From positions 1-5,237 of the forward strand of contig JAISSL010000124.1 in the NCBI GenBank assembly GCA_031273145.1: a DNA stretch of 5,237 nucleotides, given 5' to 3'. Shown here in pieces: positions 1 through 4,309 of this stretch. Source of the stretch: Zoogloeaceae bacterium. Its GTDB lineage: Bacteria; Pseudomonadota; Gammaproteobacteria; Burkholderiales; Rhodocyclaceae. The stretch's first letter is position 1. Each line of letters opens with the position of its first letter. The notes under the pieces were generated by a model that had not been told where the DNA came from, searched no databases, and saw nothing but the letters and a program-made list of their open reading frames with translations. The translations under genes and the position numbers were made by a program.

Positions 1-94
1 TCAGTCAGTCAGTCAGTCAGTCAGTCAGTCAGTCAGTCAGTCAGTCAGTCAGTCAGTCAGTCAGTCAGTCAGTCAGTCAGTCAGTCAGTCAGTC
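1..94. repeat. TCAG tetranucleotide microsatellite, at least 23.5 copies
   Basis: The sequence is an uninterrupted run of TCAG from the first base to position 94, so the copy number is a minimum because the array leaves the window. On the plus strand the repeat has no stop in any frame and encodes a Ser-Val-Ser-Gln cycle. On the minus strand every frame meets TGA. Perfect tetranucleotide arrays of this length are typical of slipped-strand contingency (phase-variation) loci in proteobacteria. After the array, plus-strand frame 1 stays open to about 276 and frame 3 to about 290, while frame 2 stops at 107-109. None of these enters the methyltransferase frame. A technical origin is also possible, since TCAG is the 454 library key and the array sits at the sequence edge. 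Confidence 0.95.
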
Positions 95-116
95 GCCTTG
101 CCTGCCTGATTTTCGT

Positions 117-132
117 CGCGCGGAGCTGCGCG
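117..132. repeat. Small GC-rich inverted repeat
   Basis: CGCGC at 117-121 and GCGCG at 128-132 can pair around a 6-nt loop. It lies between the TCAG array and the terminator at 154-190. No T-run follows on either strand, so it is not itself a terminator. No function is visible. Confidence 0.4.
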
Positions 133-153
133 GCTGCCTGTACAGAAAACGCC

Positions 154-190
154 AAAACCCTGTCTCCTTCTGGAGCGGGGTTTTTTGTTT
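154..190 (+). terminator. Intrinsic terminator (plus strand, possibly bidirectional)
   Basis: AAAACCC (154-160) pairs with GGGTTTT (178-184) and CTCC (164-167) pairs with GGAG (172-175) around a TTCT loop, with a small internal bulge. The 3' side runs into T6-G-T3. This is a good Rho-independent terminator for a plus-strand gene lying left of the window. The reverse strand also has a T-rich tail after the stem, so it could work both ways. It separates the TCAG array from the methyltransferase gene, so that gene needs its own promoter or readthrough. Confidence 0.65.
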
Positions 191-236
191 TCTCAAGGGT
201 CATTTCATCGGTAGTTTGCCTGCTTGGGCTTCATGC

Positions 237-252
237 CGCGCAGTTTTGCGCG
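237..252. repeat. Hairpin just upstream of the methyltransferase start
   Basis: CGCGCA (237-242), loop GTTT and TGCGCG (247-252) form a perfect 6-bp stem with a 4-nt loop. It ends 16 nt before the preferred ATG at 269 and lies inside the reading frame if the earlier TTG (224) or ATG (233) is used. Its presence, and the Shine-Dalgarno that follows it, favour treating this stretch as untranslated leader. Confidence 0.4.
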
Positions 253-268
253 AGTATGGGAGAAGCAA

Positions 269-1033
269 ATGCATAGAAGCTCAATGCTAAGAATGGAGTG
301 GTTTTGCAAAACCTATCTGCAAGACATGTCCGCAAAACCTGCCACTGTTGTGGATTTAGGTAGCCAGTGTGTTCCCGGCCAGGAAGATACATACAAGGTA
401 TTTTTCCAGGACAAATCCAGGTTCAACTACATCGGAGTAGACATGGTAAATGGCTACAATGTTGATATTGTCTTATCCCAACCGTATGTCTGGAATGAAA
501 TTCCTGACAATTTTTGCGATGTGTTGATTTCTGGTCAAGTATTTGAGCATGTAGAATTTCCATGGATAACAATTCGGGAAATTGCAAGAGTAGTCAAACC
601 AGATGGCTTGATTTGCATAATAGTTCCATCTATGCAAAGCCTTCATCGCTATCCTGTAAATTGCCAAAATTACTTTGCGGATGGGATGATAGCACTTTCT
701 AAATGGGCAGGTATCCTGCCCCTGCATTGTTCAACAAACCTTGCGCCTATTGGGGAGAATTCTGAATGGTATTCTGACATCGAGGATACAATTCTTGTTG
801 CCAAAAATTCAAAACATATCCTGGATAATCTCAATGTGATGGATTATACCTGCGAGCCGGCTGATTTGAACAAAATGGCAACAGGTTTTATCTCGGCTAT
901 GGAACAACCGTACTGGATAAACTGGATATATCGGATGAAAGAAATAATAAAAATCCAATATAGGAGGATTATTCCTGAAACAATAAGAATATGGATAAGG
1001 AAATGGATATTATCCAAGCTGTTTTCAAGATAA
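269..1033 (+). CDS. Class I SAM-dependent methyltransferase (surface-glycan type, inferred)
   Basis: A 254-residue protein with a Rossmann-type methyltransferase core. Motif I, VVDLGSQCVPG, lies at about residues 27-37. The beta2 acidic end YIGVDM is at 54-59, with Asp58 the likely ribose-hydroxyl ligand. The post-motif II segment ISGQVFEHVEFPW is at 87-99, and VVKPDGLICIIVPS at 108-121 resembles Methyltransf_11/23 proteins. The last 40 residues are rich in Ile, Trp and Arg/Lys, suggesting membrane-surface contact. The substrate cannot be read from the sequence; relatives often sit in O-antigen or capsule clusters. I chose ATG 269 because GGAG lies 6 nt upstream and the N-terminus Met-His-Arg-Ser-Ser is what I recall for such proteins. 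The frame is open back to TTG 224 and ATG 233, where no ribosome site is seen. The gene is clearly AT-richer than everything to its right, suggesting transfer. No plus-strand partner follows it. Confidence 0.85.
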   Translation: MHRSSMLRMEWFCKTYLQDMSAKPATVVDLGSQCVPGQEDTYKVFFQDKSRFNYIGVDMVNGYNVDIVLSQPYVWNEIPDNFCDVLISGQVFEHVEFPWITIREIARVVKPDGLICIIVPSMQSLHRYPVNCQNYFADGMIALSKWAGILPLHCSTNLAPIGENSEWYSDIEDTILVAKNSKHILDNLNVMDYTCEPADLNKMATGFISAMEQPYWINWIYRMKEIIKIQYRRIIPETIRIWIRKWILSKLFSR

Positions 1034-1397
1034 AATGGCGAGAAGACCATGTGAATACTTGACTGTTCAAACGCAGACAAGTATTATTCCACCTTTAAAG
1101 ATGTTTTTTATCATGTTGCGTTGCAACAATGGTAAATTGAGCAGAGGATGTTTAATTGCTATGATATTATAATCCTTTTGCCATCTGCAAAACTTTTGCC
1201 GGGACGCAGATTGCGTCCTTTACGAGTTGTTCAATGCGCGGCATCTCTCAAGGGCGCGATTCCACTGAGTATGTCCGTAGGGGCAGCAAATGTCGTATGC
1301 AAGACCTGCTGCCCATGTCATGCTTTAGCTTCGGTTGCGGGATGGGGATTCATGTACAGGGTTAAACAGAATTCGCTCAAAGAGGTTCATTCATGCC
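1034..1397. other. Non-coding interval with short inverted repeats
   Basis: No convincing gene on either strand. The AT-rich first third continues the composition of the methyltransferase, and GC then rises. Visible structures are AATACTTG (1054-1061) with CAAGTATT (1078-1085), GTTGC (1115-1119) with GCAAC (1123-1127), the palindrome GCAAAA-C-TTTTGC at about 1187-1199, and a 7-bp stem GGACGCA/TGCGTCC with a 3-nt loop at 1202-1218. The last is followed by only three T on the plus strand. The minus strand here would be the 3' continuation of the truncated tonB, but none of its three frames shows a TonB C-terminal domain. A 109-codon plus-strand frame starting at 1148 runs antisense into tonB and is not supported. 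Confidence 0.5.
1202..1218. repeat. Perfect 7-bp hairpin
   Basis: GGACGCA-GAT-TGCGTCC is a perfect stem with a 3-nt loop. Only TTT follows on the plus strand, so any terminator role is weak. It lies in the gene-free gap between the plus-strand methyltransferase and the truncated minus-strand tonB. Confidence 0.35.
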
Positions 1398-1697
1398 CTA
1401 ACCAAAAGATGGTGGCGGGTTGGGTTTTTCCGGTGGTTTTTCCGATAACCGCTCTGCGAACGACGTTTCCAGGGTAGCGTCCAGAAGGCGCGGCGCAATC
1501 AGGCCGGCCTGAATCACGTTGGACATGCCCATTTGAAGGGTTGGCGGCGAGGCGTACAGGAGTGTGCCAAGGAAGGCGGCATGTGCCAGCCCAACGCCGA
1601 ACCATTGCGCGAAGCTCCGTAGCCAGCCGTCTGAGTTGAAATGGCTCTGACGCAAGGCGGCGCTACCAGGCGGGGATTCTTGGGATAGGAATTTCAT
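1398..1697 (-). pseudogene. tonB: Truncated TonB (N-terminal anchor only)
   Basis: The 99-residue product has the layout of a TonB N-terminus: a short polar cytoplasmic lead (1-29), one membrane segment at about 30-50 (FGVGLAHAAFLGTLLY), then PPTLQMG...VIQAGLIAP at 51-69. The membrane helix keeps a histidine (His39) where E. coli TonB has the essential His20 of its SxxxH motif. TonB couples the ExbB/ExbD proton-motive-force motor to outer-membrane receptors. After residue 69 a proline-rich stretch starts (EKPPEKPNPPPS), but a stop comes at residue 100. The usual periplasmic spacer and the ~80-residue C-terminal receptor-binding domain, normal in a 200-280 aa protein, are missing and not found downstream in any frame. 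The ATG overlaps the TGA of an upstream frame (ATGA). It is most likely a dead remnant; a functional mini-TonB is unlikely. Confidence 0.7.
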
Positions 1698-1789
1698 CTT
1701 CCGGGCGGAAGGCGCAAGGTGACACGCTCCACCATCTTGTCGAAAAAATGATAAGAGGGATTCGGTTTCACGGTTTTGTCTCTACACAT
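1694..1789 (-). pseudogene. Coding fragment overlapping the tonB start
   Basis: A short minus-strand frame ends with KMVERVTLRLPPGR followed by TGA, which overlaps the tonB ATG as ATGA, the classic arrangement of translationally coupled genes. Going upstream, the residues remain protein-like for about 25 positions (KTVKPNPSYHFFDKMVER) and then lose character near 1790. An ATG at 1787-1789 exists but has no ribosome site. I do not recognise the family. It could be the tail of the gene that once preceded tonB, perhaps the same one as the fragment ending at 1782 after a frameshift. The start coordinate is only where the frame stops looking coding. Confidence 0.35.
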
Positions 1790-1979
1790 TCGGGCGGCGG
1801 GCGAAATACAACTTGGCGCTGCCGCATTCGCCAGTCAGTTTAGTCTGTTCCTCTTCAAGCGTTGCGACAGAAAAGGCATAGCGTAGATTGTTCGATAACC
1901 ATTCATGCAAAATATTGACATATATCAAGTCTGATGCTGTGGTCAGCCCGGTTGCACATCCCAGGAAACAAAAGCCCAA
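1782..1979 (-). pseudogene. Unrecognised C-terminal coding fragment
   Basis: The minus-strand frame ends in a protein-like stretch, HEWLSNNLRYAFSVATLEEE continuing to GECGSAKLYFARRPNV, with a helix-like pattern and plausible codon use, then TAG. Only about the last 45 residues (roughly 1782-1930) look real. The upstream part begins at a TTG that falls, in another frame, inside the duplicated methyltransferase end, and carries no ribosome site. I do not recognise the family. It lies between the methyltransferase remnant and tonB and is probably the decayed tail of a gene from the original locus. It could instead be a small real gene with an unusual start. Confidence 0.35.
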
Positions 1980-2002
1980 CGTCGGGCGGTCTTCGAGCCG
2001 CC
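1961..2002. repeat. Direct repeat copy 1 flanking the toxin-antitoxin operon
   Basis: It matches 2745-2786 at 36 of 42 positions in the same orientation, with an identical 21-bp core at 1970-1990. It encodes the methyltransferase C-terminal motif KTARRWAF on the minus strand. The two copies bracket the complete higBA-like operon. Confidence 0.85.
1966..1990 (-). terminator. Possible terminator of the toxin-antitoxin operon
   Basis: On the minus strand GCCC-GACGTT-GGGC (1987-1974) is followed by TTTTGTTT, 22 nt after the antitoxin stop. The stem is only 4-5 bp, so it is weak by itself, though an adjoining GGCGG...CCGCC pairing could contribute. The same DNA is the duplicated methyltransferase end, so it may be an accidental terminator. 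Confidence 0.35.
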
Positions 2003-2011
2003 TTCACATGC

Positions 2012-2347
2012 TCAGGCGACAGCCAACCTCAGATGTCCGACTGGTTCGGCAGTGGGCTTCAGTTTGATTTCAATATCGTAGCCAAGCCGATTCAGACAAT
2101 CCATCAGCTTGCGCTCGGAGATATTTGAAAAGTTGCCGCGCAGCATGTCGGAGACTTTGGGCTGTGTGATTCTCATCCGCTTGGCGGCTTCCTGTTGCGT
2201 CAGTCCAAGGCGGTTCATTGCCTTTTCAATTTCAATGACAAGGTCTGCCTTGATTTTGAGCTTGTCGGCATTGGGCAAGCCTAGATCGGCAAAAACATTG
2301 TCCGATCCGCTCAGTACCTCAACGCCGTTAATGATATGTTTTTTCAT
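2012..2347 (-). CDS. HigA-type XRE antitoxin
   Basis: A 111-residue helix-turn-helix protein of the XRE/HTH_37 antitoxin group. Residues 47-72 form the DNA-binding unit: QQEAAKRMRI as helix 2 and TQPKVSDMLRG as the recognition helix. The C-terminus EIKLKP...VGHLRLAVA is typical of these antitoxins. It should neutralise the toxin encoded immediately upstream and repress the shared promoter, usually with the toxin as co-repressor. The ATG has AAGGAG 7 nt upstream and lies 20 bp inside the toxin gene's 3' end, so translation is coupled. Length is normal and nothing is broken. A few codons past the stop, the same frame runs into a methyltransferase remnant, which marks the downstream edge of the module. 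Confidence 0.9.
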   Translation of the reverse strand: MKKHIINGVEVLSGSDNVFADLGLPNADKLKIKADLVIEIEKAMNRLGLTQQEAAKRMRITQPKVSDMLRGNFSNISERKLMDCLNRLGYDIEIKLKPTAEPVGHLRLAVA

Positions 2348-2699
2348 TTCGCAACTCCTTAACCCACGCTTCAGCCGTCTTGAGCCTGTCGCGGATGATG
2401 TTCATGTCACTTTGGGGTGTCTCAATCCCATGCCTGCTCTTTTTCTGAAAACAATGCAGCACAAAAACAGCTTCCGCGAACCTCACCGTATACACCGCCC
2501 GGTACGTTCCGCCCGCATCGTTTTCGATCACTTCGAGCACGCCTGCATCGCCAAAGCCCTTGAGCACTTTCGCCGCCTCATGCTTGCCACCTTTTTGCGC
2601 AAGATGCAGCGCGTAGCCAAACAGTTGCCGGACATCGGCTGGCAATGCCACCAAGTCTTTATAGCTGCCAGCTACCCATTTAAGCGGTTTCATGTTCAT
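2328..2699 (-). CDS. HigB-type RelE-fold toxin (phage Gp49-like)
   Basis: A 123-residue protein with the Gp49-like/HigB (RelE superfamily) pattern in order: KWVAGSYKDLVALPADVR at 7-24, LKGFG...VLEVIEN at 46-60, TYRAVYTVRF at 65-74, VFVLHCFQKKS at 78-88 and a terminal helix with DMNIIRDRL at 98-106. Members are ribosome-dependent mRNA endonucleases that arrest growth when the antitoxin is lost. The toxin-first order and 20-bp overlap with the antitoxin are typical of higBA. Met1 (2699) has AGGG only 2 nt away; Met3 (2691-2693) has the same AGGG at 8 nt and may be the true start. The gene begins 15 bp after the methyltransferase stop. It appears intact. Confidence 0.9.
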   Translation of the reverse strand: MNMKPLKWVAGSYKDLVALPADVRQLFGYALHLAQKGGKHEAAKVLKGFGDAGVLEVIENDAGGTYRAVYTVRFAEAVFVLHCFQKKSRHGIETPQSDMNIIRDRLKTAEAWVKELRNEKTYH

Positions 2700-2706
2700 A
2701 ACCCTG

Positions 2707-2734
2707 ATTATACGTTAACAAGGATAATTTGCAA
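2707..2734 (-). promoter_or_regulatory. Likely sigma70 promoter of the toxin-antitoxin operon
   Basis: A perfect TATAAT (2712-2707) is preceded by TTGCAA (2734-2729, four of six to TTGACA) with a 16-bp spacer on the minus strand. The element sits on the last codons and stop of the methyltransferase. The -10 is only 7 nt from the first toxin ATG, so a transcript from here would be nearly leaderless and would lack the AGGG Shine-Dalgarno. A second promoter or readthrough from the methyltransferase is therefore also plausible. Confidence 0.5.
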
Positions 2735-3518
2735 TCTGCTTCTCCCAGAAAATAAAAGCCCAACGTCGGGCGGTTTTGAGGCCGCCGCTTGCCATAGCGG
2801 CGTCAAACCACGTATGCAAGCTGGCGCGTTCGTATGCGTTGAGTTCACCAAGCGACCAGATGAGGCGTTGCAGAAGTTCATCAAAATCGGTAATGCCGGA
2901 AAGAGGGCCTTCGTCCTCAATGTAGTCGAGCCGTGGATGAATGCCCCGGCGGTGCAGGATATTGAGCGCATAGATGTAGTCGGGCGCAGGCGTTGGTTCG
3001 TGGCCAATGGCCTCGAAAATTCTTGTGTTGATAAGGTTCCCGCCGACCAGATATGTGAGGTAGACGCGCTGCTTCGCTTTGGCATTCAGTTTTGCCAGCG
3101 CGTCGCCAAGGTCTTGTACCATCGTGGAGCGCGAAGCAATCACGATGTCGCATTCGGGCACTTTCGACCAGTCGTCTTCCCAGGCCAGATGCAGGGGTTC
3201 GATGTTGGTGATGCCCTGCGCCGCGACGTTTTTTTTCAGCTCGTCAAGCATCCCCTGACTGTAATCCAGGGCGATGACGCGCTCAAACCGCGCAGCCAGC
3301 GGCAGGCAGAGCGTGCCGGGGCCGCAGCCGACATCCAGCAGGGTACGGGCATCAGAGAGATTCATGCGCGAGATGAATTCGTCCACATAGCGTCCCCGAT
3401 TGACCTGCCGGTTCATGCTGGCTGCGCGGGCATCCCAAGCGCTGTTTGGCTTCGGTTTGCCGGATAGCGCCATATGGTCGCGGTAAAGACGGGCAAAATC
3501 AATGGCAGCAATGGTCAT
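2715..3518 (-). CDS. Class I SAM-dependent methyltransferase, second gene of the molybdenum-linked operon
   Basis: A 267-residue protein with a clear class I fold. Motif I is LLDVGCGPGT at residues 60-69, the beta2 acidic residue is Asp85 in VIALDYS, and CDIVIASRS at 123-131 takes the motif IV position. The C-terminal part (about 145-267) has no motif I can assign to a substrate. It ends with KTARRWAFIFWEKQ, a tail that recurs as a remnant at 1943-2011. The ATG is one base after the DUF2478 stop (TAA-T-ATG) with no strong ribosome site, implying coupled translation. It probably shares the FNR- and ModE-type controlled promoter near 4255. The substrate is unknown; a small molecule or cofactor tied to molybdenum metabolism is a guess. 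The last six residues differ from the remnant copy, and the toxin promoter overlaps its end. Confidence 0.9.
   Translation of the reverse strand: MTIAAIDFARLYRDHMALSGKPKPNSAWDARAASMNRQVNRGRYVDEFISRMNLSDARTLLDVGCGPGTLCLPLAARFERVIALDYSQGMLDELKKNVAAQGITNIEPLHLAWEDDWSKVPECDIVIASRSTMVQDLGDALAKLNAKAKQRVYLTYLVGGNLINTRIFEAIGHEPTPAPDYIYALNILHRRGIHPRLDYIEDEGPLSGITDFDELLQRLIWSLGELNAYERASLHTWFDAAMASGGLKTARRWAFIFWEKQIANYPC
2745..2786. repeat. Direct repeat copy 2 flanking the toxin-antitoxin operon
   Basis: The partner of 1961-2002 (36 of 42 identical, 784 bp apart). This copy lies inside the intact methyltransferase and encodes its C-terminal motif. On the minus strand its core, GCCC-GACGTT-GGGC followed by TTTTATTTT, looks like a weak terminator placed before the gene's own stop. 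Confidence 0.85.
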
Positions 3519-3519
3519 A

Positions 3520-4071
3520 TTATTTACGTAACGGGGAATTCCCGGTCATGATACTGGCAAACCATTCCCGAAGCGCCCCCATTTCGGGCGGCAGTTCAAC
3601 GCTGGCATGACCCGAAAACGAGCGCCAATCCATCAGGTAATCGCTCGGCACGGCGGTAAGCAGCGGAATGCCGCCGGTCATGAGCGCCAGCATTTCGGCT
3701 ATCAGCCCTTTGCCATCGGCTTCCAGCGCGCCGAAATGGTTGGCAATGGCAAGGTCTGCCCGCGTTTCCAGCGCCCGCCGCAGGGCGATGCTCGCGTCCG
3801 CAATGCTGCCGGGATCAAGGCTGCACGAGTCCGGGTTTGAAGGGGGGTTCGGAAACAGCGGATAGCATTTTTCGGTTTCGAGATCAATCAGCATGGTTGC
3901 CGCCTTGCCATGTCCGTCTTTTTTCTGCTGCACCAGACCCTGCACGTGCCAGCCTTCCCGGCGCAGGCCAAGCGCAAATTCAGCCAGCAGGTTGTCCGCC
4001 ACGCCATGTTCCGAATAAACAATGGCGGCGATGGAAAATTCAGAGGTTTTTTCGTCGTGGGTTGCGCTCAC
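3520..4071 (-). CDS. DUF2478-type protein, molybdenum-associated
   Basis: The protein has the DUF2478 pattern. A first strand FSIAAIVYSEHGVADNLLAE is followed by a strand and turn WHVQGLVQQK. Then come TMLIDLETEKCYPL, a helix with IALRRALETRADLAIANHFG, GLIAEMLALMTGGIPLLTAVP, and a final W-containing helix. The alternating strands and helices resemble a nucleotide-binding fold, but I see no intact P-loop. As I recall, members sit beside molybdate transport and ModE genes; no biochemical function is known to me. I prefer the GTG at 4069-4071 (about 183 aa), which matches the usual length and an N-terminus beginning Ser-Ala-Thr. The frame is open up to an ATG at 4203 (227 aa), but those 44 residues look non-coding and span an 18-bp hairpin with a T-run. 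The gene is followed one base later by the methyltransferase. Confidence 0.8.
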   Translation of the reverse strand: MSATHDEKTSEFSIAAIVYSEHGVADNLLAEFALGLRREGWHVQGLVQQKKDGHGKAATMLIDLETEKCYPLFPNPPSNPDSCSLDPGSIADASIALRRALETRADLAIANHFGALEADGKGLIAEMLALMTGGIPLLTAVPSDYLMDWRSFSGHASVELPPEMGALREWFASIMTGNSPLRK

Positions 4072-4136
4072 GGGTTTCTCGAAGGGGATGACGGGGCAAC
4101 CGGCAATTGTACGCGCCCGAAAGGGGATAGGCCGAC

Positions 4137-4201
4137 AAAAAATGGCCTGCCCAGAATTTGAAAGAGGGACCAGCTCTATGCACTTCAAATTCTGGACAGG
4201 C
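4137..4201 (-). terminator. Strong hairpin plus T6: leader attenuator or terminator
   Basis: GCCTGCCCAGAATTTGAA (4145-4162) and TTCAAATTCTGGACAGGC (4184-4201) are inverted copies matching at 17 of 18 positions, separated by 21 nt. Read on the minus strand, the stem is followed after two bases by six T (4142-4137), the form of an intrinsic terminator. It lies downstream of the inferred FNR/ModE promoter and upstream of the preferred DUF2478 GTG, so it would sit in a roughly 180-nt leader. Alternatives are the end of a modE transcript, or paired ends of a tiny mobile-element remnant. Confidence 0.65.
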
Positions 4202-4229
4202 ATCGCTTCGAGGTTGAAACTAAATGTAT

Positions 4230-4253
4230 CGTTGTGCCTTGTTAGACATAACG
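4230..4253. promoter_or_regulatory. Putative ModE operator
   Basis: A 24-bp interrupted palindrome reads CGTTGT-N12-ATAACG. From memory, the E. coli modA operator has the same length with half-sites CGTTAT and ATAACG; here one half-site is perfect and the other has a single change. It lies between a ModE-like regulator gene and the DUF2478 operon, just downstream of the inferred transcription start (about +3 to +26), a position suited to repression when molybdate is plentiful. Confidence 0.6.
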
Positions 4254-4261
4254 CTGACCGT

Positions 4262-4267
4262 AATTTA
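4262..4267 (-). promoter_or_regulatory. Candidate -10 element of the DUF2478-methyltransferase operon
   Basis: TAAATT on the minus strand (four of six to TATAAT; the overlapping GATAAA at 4269-4264 scores the same). It lies 21 bp downstream of the FNR box, predicting a start near 4255 with the FNR box centred about 40 bp upstream. There is no recognisable -35, as expected for a class II activator-dependent promoter. Confidence 0.4.
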
Positions 4268-4288
4268 TCGCAGTACCCGCGCAGAATA

Positions 4289-4302
4289 TTGATTTAGATC
4301 AA
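4289..4302. promoter_or_regulatory. FNR/ANR-type operator, perfect consensus
   Basis: TTGAT-TTAG-ATCAA is an exact match to the FNR family consensus TTGAT-N4-ATCAA. It starts 8 bp before the modE stop region ends on the minus strand and lies upstream of the DUF2478 operon. Placement relative to the candidate -10 fits activation under oxygen limitation. The sequence alone cannot tell FNR from other Crp-Fnr family members. Confidence 0.7.
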
Positions 4303-4309
4303 GAAAAGA

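Larger units (their letters stand above)
1943..2011 (-). pseudogene. 3'-end remnant of a methyltransferase gene
   Basis: Directly after the antitoxin stop, and in its frame, the minus strand reads GGSKTARRWAFVSWDVQPG and then TGA. The intact methyltransferase at 2715-3518 ends with GGLKTARRWAFIFWEKQ. Eleven of the first fourteen positions from GG to W are identical, and the DNA matches at 36 of 42 positions. No start codon or ribosome site precedes the fragment, so it is a broken copy of the last ~20 codons of the same or a sister gene. Its position beyond the toxin-antitoxin operon suggests that operon was inserted at, or recombined into, the 3' end of the methyltransferase. Confidence 0.6.

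Noticed and set aside
1..94. CRISPR-like array
   Set aside because: The unit is 4 bp with no spacers.
1..276. Plus-strand frame 1, open through the TCAG array to about 276
   Set aside because: It crosses the terminator hairpin and shows no protein-like sequence after the array; openness is mostly due to the repeat having no stops.
1148..1477. 109-codon plus-strand frame, cysteine-rich
   Set aside because: It runs antisense into the recognisable tonB sequence, has no ribosome site, and its residues match no pattern I know.
2109..3467. 452-codon plus-strand frame, the longest in the window
   Set aside because: It is antisense to three recognised minus-strand genes (antitoxin, toxin and methyltransferase) and has no domain logic; a product of high-GC codon bias on the opposite strand.
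4106..4111. TACAAT on the minus strand as a second promoter for DUF2478
   Set aside because: No -35 resembling TTGACA is found at 16-18 bp; the -10 match alone is too weak.
4145..4201. Inverted repeat as ends of an insertion sequence
   Set aside because: Only 21 bp lie between the arms, with no transposase or evident target duplication; the T6 tail on the minus strand fits a terminator better, though a mini-element remnant cannot be excluded.
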